A program made the position numbers and the translations under genes. Source: DASXRC01 sp036506495 (GTDB lineage: Bacteria; Actinomycetota; Actinomycetes; Mycobacteriales; Micromonosporaceae). From it: a stretch of 46,526 nt of DNA. A model generated the notes under the pieces. That model was not told the origin of the DNA, ran no database searches, and saw nothing but the letters and a program-made list of their open reading frames with translations. Of the stretch, positions 25,579 through 32,764 are shown one piece after another. The DNA is taken from assembly GCA_036506495.1 (NCBI GenBank), contig DASXRQ010000064.1:1-46526 (forward strand), written 5' to 3'. Positions within the stretch are counted from its first letter, which is position 1; each line of letters begins with the position of its first letter.

Positions 25579-25869
25579 CTACGCGGGGCGCCGGGCCGGA
25601 CGCCCGCGCCGGGCGGCGCCGGAGCCCCAGTTCACCACGTCGAGGAGCGCGGCGACCCCGACCCAGAACCACTCCCAGCCGGTCATCCCGCGGCCGGTCT
25701 GGTTCAGGACGACGTATATCAAGGTCGCGAACGGCAAGAAAATGATGCCGAGCAGCGGCCAGACCCAGGAGCTGAACGTGCGATCGACCATGCTGGGCCG
25801 CAAGATCCAAATCATGATCATGGCGAGCCGGGGAAAGAACCCGGCGAAGAGGGCGAACAGGCAGCCCAT
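25579..25869 (-). CDS. Small membrane protein, two or three TM
   Basis: 96 residues; ATG after GGAGGAGGCCACG. Hydrophobic segments are CLFALFAGFFPRLAMIMIWI, SWVWPLLGIIFLPFATLIYV and WFWVGVAALLDVV. The tail is Arg-rich (RRGRPARRPA) and should be cytoplasmic. It resembles small actinobacterial membrane proteins of unknown function with an MIMIWI start. No catalytic motif is present. It precedes the SigG-like gene on the same strand and is divergent from the next membrane gene, with 65 bases between starts. Confidence 0.75.
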   Translation of the reverse strand: MGCLFALFAGFFPRLAMIMIWILRPSMVDRTFSSWVWPLLGIIFLPFATLIYVVLNQTGRGMTGWEWFWVGVAALLDVVNWGSGAARRGRPARRPA

Positions 25870-25934
25870 CGTGGCCTCCTCCGTTGGCGCCGTTCTCGAT
25901 GATGATGACTCCTCACCTCCGCATACTGGTGGCA

Positions 25935-26684
25935 ATGCGACCAGAGCAGGCCGAAATCGCACAACGACCGGACCGTCCGGTGCCCCGCTTCGGTCCGACC
26001 ATCGCCGAGGCGTGGCGCCTGTGGCTACACAACGTGCCGCAGCTCGGACTCGTTGCCCTCGCGGTGGTCACTCCGCTGGTGGCCGTCGTCGGCACGCTCA
26101 CCGAGGAGGTGCACGCCGGCGATCCGTGGACGGCCGCCGGGTTCGTCCTGACCGGCATCGCGGTGACCGCGGTGGGCGAGGCGCTCTGCGTCGGCCTGGC
26201 CGAACACATCCTGCGTCGCGACTACCAGGGTCAACCGCGCATGCGCCTGAACGAGCTGGTGCGAGCCCTGCCGCTCGGGACGCTCAGCGTGCTCGCGGTC
26301 ATCGTGGGGGTGGCCGTCTCGATCGGTTTGGCGGTGCTTGTAGTTCCCGGGCTCGCCGCGTTCGCCTGGTTATCGCTCGCCACGCCGGCGGCCAGCTTCA
26401 AGGGTGTCGGCGTCGCCGCCGCGCTACGGACCAGCATCGACCTCGTCCGTGGTCGGTTCTGGCCGGTCGCGGCCGTAACCACCGCCACGTTCGTGCCGGC
26501 CGCCGGCGGCGATGCCGTCGCGGCCGCGCTGCACGCCCGGCAAGCGCCGGGTTGGATCGCCGTCCCCGTCGAGGGCGTCGCCGAGGCGGTGGTCGTCAGC
26601 CTGACCTCGGCCGTGGTCGTGGTCGTCTACCACACCCTTAGTACCACTCAGATACGGCCCGACATGTCAGACGGCTCGGACTGA
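25935..26684 (+). CDS. Multi-TM membrane protein of unknown function
   Basis: 249 residues from the ATG at 25935; ATG codons at 25902-25908 would add a few residues, and no start has a good ribosome binding site. About five to six hydrophobic segments: LGLVALAVVTPLVAVVGTL, AAGFVLTGIAVTAVGEALCV, LGTLSVLAVIVGVAVSIGLA, LVVPGLAAFAWLSLATPAAS and VVVSLTSAVVVVVYHTLS. A conserved-looking motif FKGVGVAAALRTSIDLVRGR follows the fourth helix. The pattern (helix, then P-G-L-A-A-F-A-W-L-S, then S-I-D-L-V-R-G-R-F-W) is typical of GGDPD/DUF-type membrane domains where a polar loop precedes the final helices. No function can be named. Confidence 0.7.
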   Translation: MRPEQAEIAQRPDRPVPRFGPTIAEAWRLWLHNVPQLGLVALAVVTPLVAVVGTLTEEVHAGDPWTAAGFVLTGIAVTAVGEALCVGLAEHILRRDYQGQPRMRLNELVRALPLGTLSVLAVIVGVAVSIGLAVLVVPGLAAFAWLSLATPAASFKGVGVAAALRTSIDLVRGRFWPVAAVTTATFVPAAGGDAVAAALHARQAPGWIAVPVEGVAEAVVVSLTSAVVVVVYHTLSTTQIRPDMSDGSD

Positions 26685-26724
26685 CCCCGCTTCCTGTTCG
26701 GCACGCGGCCCCCGCGGCCTTCGG

Positions 26725-27972
26725 TCACGCCCGTCGCCGTCGAGCCATCAACCGCCCCCGCACCGCCGTCGCGAACCCCCGCACGCCGATCAGCTTGATC
26801 AGGTTGCCCGGGCTGAAGTACTCGCGCACCGGAACGGCACCCGTCATGACGCCGAAGAACCGGTCGGTCTGCGCCTGGTCGGCCGCGAGCGCCTCGAACA
26901 GCAGGCGCTCCTCTGGGCGCAAGGGCCGGAACGAGGCGAGATCGGTGGTGAAGTCGTACATCGGCCGGGTGCGCCGGTCGCGGGCCTGCTGGTAGCCGGC
27001 GAGCGCTTCGTCCATCGACGCCCGCCCGGACAGGCCGGCCTCGACGGCATCGGCGAGCAGCTCGGCGTCGCGGAAGGCGTCGCCGATGCCCTGCCCGGTG
27101 ATCGAGTCCATGACGAGCCCGGCGTCGCCGACCAGCGCCCAGCCCGGCCCGTACGGGCGCGTGAGGGCGTTGGGCAGGTCCGGGGTGAGCCGGATGCGCT
27201 CGGCCCGGCGGCCGGCCCGGACGCGTTCACCGACCCCGATCAGGTCGAGAGTCTCGAGCAAGTTGCCCTCGACATCGGCTCGGAAGGTGGCGAACTCGTC
27301 GGCCGGCCAGGCGACGTAGCTCATGACGAGGCCGTCGCTGGTTGGCCACAGACCCGCCGCGCGCCGGTCTCGCGCGTAGAGTTCGCCGCCCGCGACCGGG
27401 ACACCCTCCCAGTACGTGTAACAGGCCATCGATCGCGGTGGCACCACGTGGTACGTCGGCGCACCCGCGGCCCGAGCGACGATCGAATGCTTGCCGTCGG
27501 CGCCCACCACCAAGCGCGCGCGCTCCTCGCGCACGGCGCCCCCGGCCCGGTCGCGCCCGCGGATGCCGGCGACCCGGCCGTCCCGGCGGACCACGTCGTC
27601 CACGGTGAAGCTCTCGCGCACCTCGGCACCCGCCTGCCCGGCGGCGTCCACGAGCAGCGCGTCGAGCACGGTGCGGCGCGGGCTAAAGAGCGCGTCTACG
27701 CCGTCGTGCCGCGGGAAGTGGCCGTCGATGACGATCCCGTCCTGGTCAAACCGCACATGCCGGGTGGCGGGCGCGCCGGACGCGGCGACCTTGTCGAGAA
27801 GGCCCCACGCGGCCAGCCGCCCGACACCGGGCAGCTGGACCTGGTGGGTGGAGAGGGTGTCGCTCGGGAAGCTGGCCCGGTCAACGGCGAGCACCCGCAG
27901 CCCCCTGCGGGCCAGCAGCATCGCGGTCGAGGCGCCGGCGGCTCGGGCGCCGACGATGATGACGTCGTACAT
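26725..27972 (-). CDS. FAD-dependent monooxygenase/oxidoreductase (PHBH-fold)
   Basis: 415 residues; ATG after AAGGAGTTCGCG. It shows the three flavin signatures of group A monooxygenases: the Rossmann motif YDVIIVGARAAGASTAMLLA at residues 2-21, the DG motif LVVGADGKHSIVARAAG, and the GD motif WALVGDAGLVMDSITGQGIG. The C-terminal part (YDFTTDLASFRPLRPEERLL) resembles halogenase or geranylgeranyl-reductase-like relatives. It should use NAD(P)H and FAD to oxidise or reduce a small aromatic or lipid substrate, unknown here. It is divergent from the large ATPase gene, with a 19-bp palindrome between them that may regulate both. It converges with the preceding membrane gene, leaving only 40 bases between stops. 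Confidence 0.9.
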   Translation of the reverse strand: MYDVIIVGARAAGASTAMLLARRGLRVLAVDRASFPSDTLSTHQVQLPGVGRLAAWGLLDKVAASGAPATRHVRFDQDGIVIDGHFPRHDGVDALFSPRRTVLDALLVDAAGQAGAEVRESFTVDDVVRRDGRVAGIRGRDRAGGAVREERARLVVGADGKHSIVARAAGAPTYHVVPPRSMACYTYWEGVPVAGGELYARDRRAAGLWPTSDGLVMSYVAWPADEFATFRADVEGNLLETLDLIGVGERVRAGRRAERIRLTPDLPNALTRPYGPGWALVGDAGLVMDSITGQGIGDAFRDAELLADAVEAGLSGRASMDEALAGYQQARDRRTRPMYDFTTDLASFRPLRPEERLLFEALAADQAQTDRFFGVMTGAVPVREYFSPGNLIKLIGVRGFATAVRGRLMARRRRA

Positions 27973-28010
27973 CGCGAACTCCTTCCTCTCCTGAGTGGGC
28001 GCGAGATCCA

Positions 28011-28029
28011 ATCTGGCGGTCCGCCAGAT
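28011..28029. promoter_or_regulatory. 19-bp perfect palindrome, operator candidate
   Basis: Nine-base arms ATCTGGCGG (28011-28019) and CCGCCAGAT (28021-28029) around a central T. It lies 39 bases from the monooxygenase start and about 20 bases before the ATPase start at 28049. Length and symmetry fit a dimeric repressor such as a TetR-type protein. It covers an upstream ATG (28028), arguing against that start. Confidence 0.6.
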
Positions 28030-28048
28030 GGCGCACGGCGGGCGGAGA

Positions 28049-31000
28049 ATGTCGGACGTGGCGAGCGGTTCCCTCGTCGGGCGCGACGCCGAGTTGTCCC
28101 GGCTCCGCCGGGCGGTCGGCGACGCGGCGGCGGGCACCGGGGCACTGGTGCTGGTCACCGGCGAGGTCGGCATCGGCAAGACCTCCCTGCTGGCCGCGGC
28201 GGCTGCCCGGCCCGATGCGCCGACGACGGTCTGGGGCTCGTGCCGGGACGGCCCGGGCGTGCCGGGGTTGTGGGCGTGGGTCGAGGTGCTGCGCGGTTGC
28301 CGGGACGAGGGCCTGCTCCCCGAGGCCCGACACGACGAATCCACCGCGCGGGCGCTCGGGATCGTCGAGCCGGACGCGTCGACGCCCGACCCGGACCGGT
28401 TCGCCGTCTTCGACGCGGTCGGCCGCACGCTGCGCCGCGTCGCCGCCGAGCAGCCCCTGCTCGTGGTGCTCGACGACCTGCACCGGGCGGATCCGGGTAC
28501 GCTGCGGCTCCTGCGCTTCCTCGTCCCGGACCTGGTGCGGTCCCGGCTGCTCGTCGTGGGCGCGTACCGCGACGACGAGGCGCCACCGGAGGTGCGCCCA
28601 TTGCTCGACGGACTGGCGGCCTCGGCGATCGTGCTGCCGCTGCGCCGGTTCGACGAGGAACAGACCGCCGCGCTGCTCGCCCGCCTTCCGGGCGCACGTG
28701 TCGGCCCCGAGCGGGCGGCCGCGATCTACGAGCGGACCGCCGGCAACCCGTTCCTCGCGATCCAGCTGGCCCACCTCGGGCCGGACGCGACGGGCCTGCC
28801 CGCCGGCGTACGGGAAACCATCGACCGCCAGCTCTCCCGCCTGCCGGCGGCCACCCTGCGCCTGCTCGAGGTCGCCGCGGTGGCCGGCCGCGACATCGAC
28901 GCCCGGGTGCTGGCCAGGGCCGTGGACCGGCCACTGGCCGACGTACTGTCCGATGTGGACAGCGCCACGACGGCGGGTGTCGTGGGGTGGGTGGCGGCCG
29001 ACACGGCGGTCTTCGCGCACGACCTGTTCCGGGAGGCCCTCGAGCAGCGGCTGGACCCAGTGGCCCGGGCGGGCGTGCACGGCCGGCTCGCCGACACCCT
29101 CGAGTCCGCCGCACCGACCGGCCGGTCAGGCGCCGGGGCCGAGCTCGCCCGGCATCGGGTCGGCGCCGCCGCGGCCGGCGACCCGGCCCGCGCCATTCCG
29201 TACGTCCGCGCCGCCGCGGAGCACGCGAACGCGGTGCTCGCGTACGAGGAGGCGGCCGGCCACCTGGCCGCCGGGGTCCGGCTCGCCGGTGTGGCCGGCG
29301 ATCTGGCGCTGCGACGCGAGCTGCTCGTCGACCTGGCCGACGCGTACCGCCGCGGTGGCGACCTGGCGCAGGCGCGCCGGTGCTATGTCGACGCCGCCGC
29401 CGACGCCCGCGCCGCGGGTGACGGCGGCGCGCTCGCCCGCGCCGCGCTGGGCGTACACGAGGTGGGCGCCACGACCTGGTCGAGCCACGACGAGGCGATC
29501 GCGCTGCTGACCGAGGCCCTGCATGCGAACGACGCCCTGAGCGATGGTGCCGACGCCGCCGCGGACGCCCGGGACGCGCGGCTGCTAGCGGCCCTTGCCC
29601 GCGAGCTGGCCCACGGCCCGCCGGACCGCCTGGCCGCCCTGGGCACCGGGGACCGCGCGGTCGCGCTGGCCCGCCGCATCGGCGACCCGGAGACGTTGGC
29701 GCTGTGCCTGCTCGCGCAGCACGACGCGATGTGGGCACCGGGCTCCGCCCGGCAACGGCTGGCGGTGTTGGACGAGGCGGCCCAGGCCGCCGGTGCGGCG
29801 GGCGACCCGGTGCTGGCCTGGCAGGCGGTGTTCGGACGGTTCGCGGCGCTGCTCGAGCTGGCCGATCCCGCCGCGTACCCGGCGTTCCAGCGCGCGGTCG
29901 ACGCTGCCGAGCGGACGGGCCAACCGCACTACCGCTGGCTCGTGCTGTCGCGACGCGCGGCGCTGGCGATCCTCGCCGGGCGAATCGACGAGGCCGAGAC
30001 GCTCATCGACCAGGTCGCCGCGGACGCCGAGCGGCTCGGCGAGCCGGACGGCCGGAATGTCGTGGCCGACCTTCGGACGCAACTCGCGCTGCTGCGCGGC
30101 GGCGACCAGCTACCGGCGATCGAGACACCGCTGCTCCCGGGCGCCGACCTCCCGCCGTGGATGGTCGCCCAGCTGGACGGGTTGGCCCACCTGACCCGCG
30201 GCGAGTCGCAGGCGGCCGCCGACCGCATCCGGCCGTGGGTCGAGCCGGCGCTGGCGCACTCCCGCGGCTGGCAGATCGTCGGCGCGGCCGCCGCGTACGC
30301 CTGGATCGCGGCGACGGCCGGCGACGCACCGACGTGCGCGCGGCTGTATGAGCGGCTGCGCCCCCACGCGGGCGAGCTGGTCGTCGTCGGCGGCGCCGTC
30401 AATGTCACGGGACCCGTGTCGCTCTATCTGGGGATGCTCGCCGCCGTCTTCGGCCGGGTCGACGAGGCGCTCGACCATCTCGCCGACGCACTGGCCTGCG
30501 CCGAGCGCATGGACGCCCGGCCGTGGGCGGCGCTCGTCCGGTGCGAAACCGCCCGCATCCTGCTCGACCGCGACCGGCCCGGCGACCGGGCGGACGCCGA
30601 GAGACACCTGGTCGCGGCCGCTGACGCAGCCCGCCGCCTCGGGCTCGCCGGGCCGGCCCGCCGGGCTCAGGAACTGCTCGCGCATGCCGGCCCGGCCAAC
30701 GTCTTCCGGAGGGACGGTGACGTGTGGACCGTCGGCTACGGCGGTGTCGTCGTGCGCCTGCCCGACGCCAAGGGCCTGCGGGACATCGCCCGCCTCCTCG
30801 CCGCCCCGGGCCGGGAGATCCCCGCCCCGCAGCTGCTCGGCGTCGAGGCGACCGCCGAGGCCGACACCGGCGCGGACCCGGTGCTGGACGCCACGGCTCG
30901 ATCGGCATACCGGCGGCGCTTGGCCGACCTCGACGGGGAGATCGCGCACGCGGAGGACGCCCACGACATCGAACGCGGCGCCCGCGCCCGGGCCGAGCGC

Positions 31001-31228
31001 GGCGCCCTCATCGAGGCGCTCACCGCAGCGTACGGCCTCGGTGGTCGCGCCCGCCGTCTCGGCGACGCCTCCGAGCGCGCCCGCAAGGCCGTGACCGCGC
31101 GCATTCGCGACAGCATGGGGCGGATCGAGCAGCGGCACCCGGAGCTGGGAAGGCATCTGCGCGACGCCATCACCACCGGAGCGCGATGCTCGTACCGCCC
31201 GCCCGAGCCGACCGACTGGCGGCTATGA
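28049..31228 (+). CDS. Large STAND-type AAA ATPase, probable transcriptional regulator
   Basis: 1059 residues. The family start SLVGRDAELSRLRRAV follows the ATG by about eight residues. An ATPase domain has Walker A LVTGEVGIGKTSLL (residues about 38-51), Walker B LLVVLDDLHRADPGTL and a GNPF sensor motif (YERTAGNPFLAIQL). Residues about 330-870 are alpha-helical, Ala/Leu-rich, TPR-like repeats. The C-terminal 170 residues contain WTVGYGGVVVRLPDAKGLRD and a long helical signature, LADLDGEIAHAEDAHDIERG to RARRLGDASERARKAVTARI, ending HLRDAITTGARCSYRP. That module recurs in actinobacterial ATPase regulators, where I take it to be DNA- or protein-binding. No LuxR helix-turn-helix is seen. The stop overlaps an ATG of the next gene (ATGA at 31225). 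Confidence 0.85.
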   Translation: MSDVASGSLVGRDAELSRLRRAVGDAAAGTGALVLVTGEVGIGKTSLLAAAAARPDAPTTVWGSCRDGPGVPGLWAWVEVLRGCRDEGLLPEARHDESTARALGIVEPDASTPDPDRFAVFDAVGRTLRRVAAEQPLLVVLDDLHRADPGTLRLLRFLVPDLVRSRLLVVGAYRDDEAPPEVRPLLDGLAASAIVLPLRRFDEEQTAALLARLPGARVGPERAAAIYERTAGNPFLAIQLAHLGPDATGLPAGVRETIDRQLSRLPAATLRLLEVAAVAGRDIDARVLARAVDRPLADVLSDVDSATTAGVVGWVAADTAVFAHDLFREALEQRLDPVARAGVHGRLADTLESAAPTGRSGAGAELARHRVGAAAAGDPARAIPYVRAAAEHANAVLAYEEAAGHLAAGVRLAGVAGDLALRRELLVDLADAYRRGGDLAQARRCYVDAAADARAAGDGGALARAALGVHEVGATTWSSHDEAIALLTEALHANDALSDGADAAADARDARLLAALARELAHGPPDRLAALGTGDRAVALARRIGDPETLALCLLAQHDAMWAPGSARQRLAVLDEAAQAAGAAGDPVLAWQAVFGRFAALLELADPAAYPAFQRAVDAAERTGQPHYRWLVLSRRAALAILAGRIDEAETLIDQVAADAERLGEPDGRNVVADLRTQLALLRGGDQLPAIETPLLPGADLPPWMVAQLDGLAHLTRGESQAAADRIRPWVEPALAHSRGWQIVGAAAAYAWIAATAGDAPTCARLYERLRPHAGELVVVGGAVNVTGPVSLYLGMLAAVFGRVDEALDHLADALACAERMDARPWAALVRCETARILLDRDRPGDRADAERHLVAAADAARRLGLAGPARRAQELLAHAGPANVFRRDGDVWTVGYGGVVVRLPDAKGLRDIARLLAAPGREIPAPQLLGVEATAEADTGADPVLDATARSAYRRRLADLDGEIAHAEDAHDIERGARARAERGALIEALTAAYGLGGRARRLGDASERARKAVTARIRDSMGRIEQRHPELGRHLRDAITTGARCSYRPPEPTDWRL

Positions 31229-31254
31229 CCCCCGACAACTGGGAGCGACGGACC

Positions 31255-32142
31255 ATGAGACTCGGCGTACACCTAGTCAGGTTCGACGTCGACGGCGGAC
31301 CGGCCGCCGTCGGCCCGACCCTGGCCCGGGCGGGCGAGGCGGCCGAGCGGGCCGGCGTCGACAACGTGTCGGTGATGGACCATTACCTTCAGATCGGAGC
31401 GGTGGGCGATGCCGGCGAACCGATGCTGGAGGGCTACACCACCCTCGCGTTCCTGGCCGCGCACACGAGCACCGCCGAGCTGCAGCTGCTCGTCGGCGGC
31501 GTGATGTATCGGCATCCGGGGCTCCTCGCGAAGATCGTGTCCACTTTGGACGTTCTGTCGGGCGGCCGAGCCGCGCTCGGCCTCGGTGCGGCGTGGTTCG
31601 AACGCGAACACGTCGCTCTCGGCGTACCGTTCCCGCCGCTCGCCGAGCGGTTCGAGCGGCTGGAGGAGGCGCTGCAGATCGTGTTGCAGATGTGGAGCGA
31701 CGACAACGGGCCGTACGCCGGCCGGCACTACCGGCTCGCCGAGACGCTCAACTCCCCACAACCGTTGGCCCGGCCACACCCGCCGATCATGATTGGCGGG
31801 GGTGGCGAGCGGAAGACGCTTCGGCTCGTCGCGCGGTACGCCGACGCCTCCAACGTGTTCGCGGGCCCCCAGATCGGCCTCGACGCGGTCAAGGCGAAGC
31901 TCGACACACTCGCCGGGCACTGCGCGCGCGAGGGCACCGACTACGACCGCATCCGCAAGACCATCCTCTGGACGGGACCGCTCGACCTGACCGACACCGG
32001 CGGTGCCGCGTTCGCCGGACAGATGCGCCGGTACGCCGACATCGGCATCGAGGAGGTCCACGTCATGCCGTCAACCCCGGATCCGGTCGGTTTCATCGAC
32101 GGCCTCGGCGCTCACGTCATCGGCCGGCTACCGGGGCGCTGA
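31255..32142 (+). CDS. LLM-class F420-dependent oxidoreductase
   Basis: 295 residues from the ATG at 31255, which has GGGAG nine bases upstream. An in-frame ATG at 31225 overlaps the previous stop (ATGA) and would allow coupling. The fold is the bacterial luciferase-like TIM barrel: RLGVHLVRFDVDGG, VDNVSVMDHYLQIG, LQLLVGGVMYRHPGLLAKIV, LDVLSGGRAALGLGAAWFER, EHVALGVPFPPLAERFERLE, PPIMIGGGGERKTLRLVARY and ADASNVF. The D-H and G-G-R-A-x-L-G-L-G-A-x-W motifs mark the F420-dependent subgroup rather than FMN luciferases. It should carry out hydride transfer with reduced F420 on an unknown substrate. It probably shares an operon with the preceding ATPase. Confidence 0.9.
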   Translation: MRLGVHLVRFDVDGGPAAVGPTLARAGEAAERAGVDNVSVMDHYLQIGAVGDAGEPMLEGYTTLAFLAAHTSTAELQLLVGGVMYRHPGLLAKIVSTLDVLSGGRAALGLGAAWFEREHVALGVPFPPLAERFERLEEALQIVLQMWSDDNGPYAGRHYRLAETLNSPQPLARPHPPIMIGGGGERKTLRLVARYADASNVFAGPQIGLDAVKAKLDTLAGHCAREGTDYDRIRKTILWTGPLDLTDTGGAAFAGQMRRYADIGIEEVHVMPSTPDPVGFIDGLGAHVIGRLPGR

Positions 32143-32147
32143 CAGAT

Positions 32148-32164
32148 TCACCCGCGTAGGGCGG
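32148..32164. promoter_or_regulatory. Weak relative of the TCACCC-N5-GGGTGA palindrome
   Basis: TCACCC, five bases, then GGGCGG: the left arm is perfect and the right arm has two mismatches. It lies just after the LLM stop and about 75 bases upstream of the one-TM protein start. Its inclusion with the better sites is tentative. Confidence 0.22.
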
Positions 32165-32238
32165 TGTCCGTCGCCGGCTCGGCGAGGATGCTCGCACTCG
32201 TGTTATGGAACAGTGGGTCGCCATCCCACGGACGACGC

Positions 32239-32742
32239 ATGCGTGCCGAACTATCGGAGTCGCTCGACCACTTCGTGCAGGCCGCCGGTCACGCGGCGGG
32301 CGGGATGACCGAGACGATGACCCCGCCGTACGACCGCGCTCGCGAGACGCTCCATCCCGTAGTCGAGTACATGCGCGAGGGCGCGGCCGCCGCGCGCGTC
32401 CGCCGCTCACGGCGGCGTGCCCGGGCGGTCCTGGTCGGGGTGTCGCTCGCGGTGGCCGGGGCGGCCGGCATCGCCGGACTTCGGGCCGCGCGCCGGAATC
32501 GGCCCGACCGGATCGGTGGCGAGCCGGCCGACCTGGATCGCGTCGCGACGACCGATTCCGGGCTGGCCGGCGAGGACCCGACGATCTATCGGGCGCCCTC
32601 AAGACTGACCACCGCGGCGCACCGAATGACGGAGGGCACGGCCCGAGTGGCCGACACGGTCGCCGTGGGCGCGGACAAGCTCGCGCACGTGCTGCACGAC
32701 CGCGCGTTGACGGACGGCAGGCACCGCAGCGCGGAGGGGTGA
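32239..32742 (+). CDS. Hypothetical protein with one TM segment
   Basis: 167 residues from ATG (MRAELSESLDHF); an in-frame GTG at 32164 would extend it by 25 residues. A soluble N-terminal region of about 50 residues (FVQAAGHAAGGMTETMTPPY) is followed by a basic stretch RVRRSRRRAR, one TM helix AVLVGVSLAVAGAAGIAGL and another basic stretch. The acidic-to-mixed C-terminal region contains two amphipathic helices (RLTTAAHRMTEGTARVADTV, AVGADKLAHVLHDRAL). I do not recognise a family. It lies between the LLM gene and the convergent LuxR-type regulator, whose stop is 22 bases away. Confidence 0.6.
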   Translation: MRAELSESLDHFVQAAGHAAGGMTETMTPPYDRARETLHPVVEYMREGAAAARVRRSRRRARAVLVGVSLAVAGAAGIAGLRAARRNRPDRIGGEPADLDRVATTDSGLAGEDPTIYRAPSRLTTAAHRMTEGTARVADTVAVGADKLAHVLHDRALTDGRHRSAEG

Positions 32743-32764
32743 CCGCGGCACGTCGGCCACCTGG

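Noticed and set aside
28155..29738. 527-codon open frame opposite the large ATPase
   Set aside because: Almost pure Arg, Pro, Gly and Ala, typical of an antisense frame; the plus-strand frame has Walker motifs.
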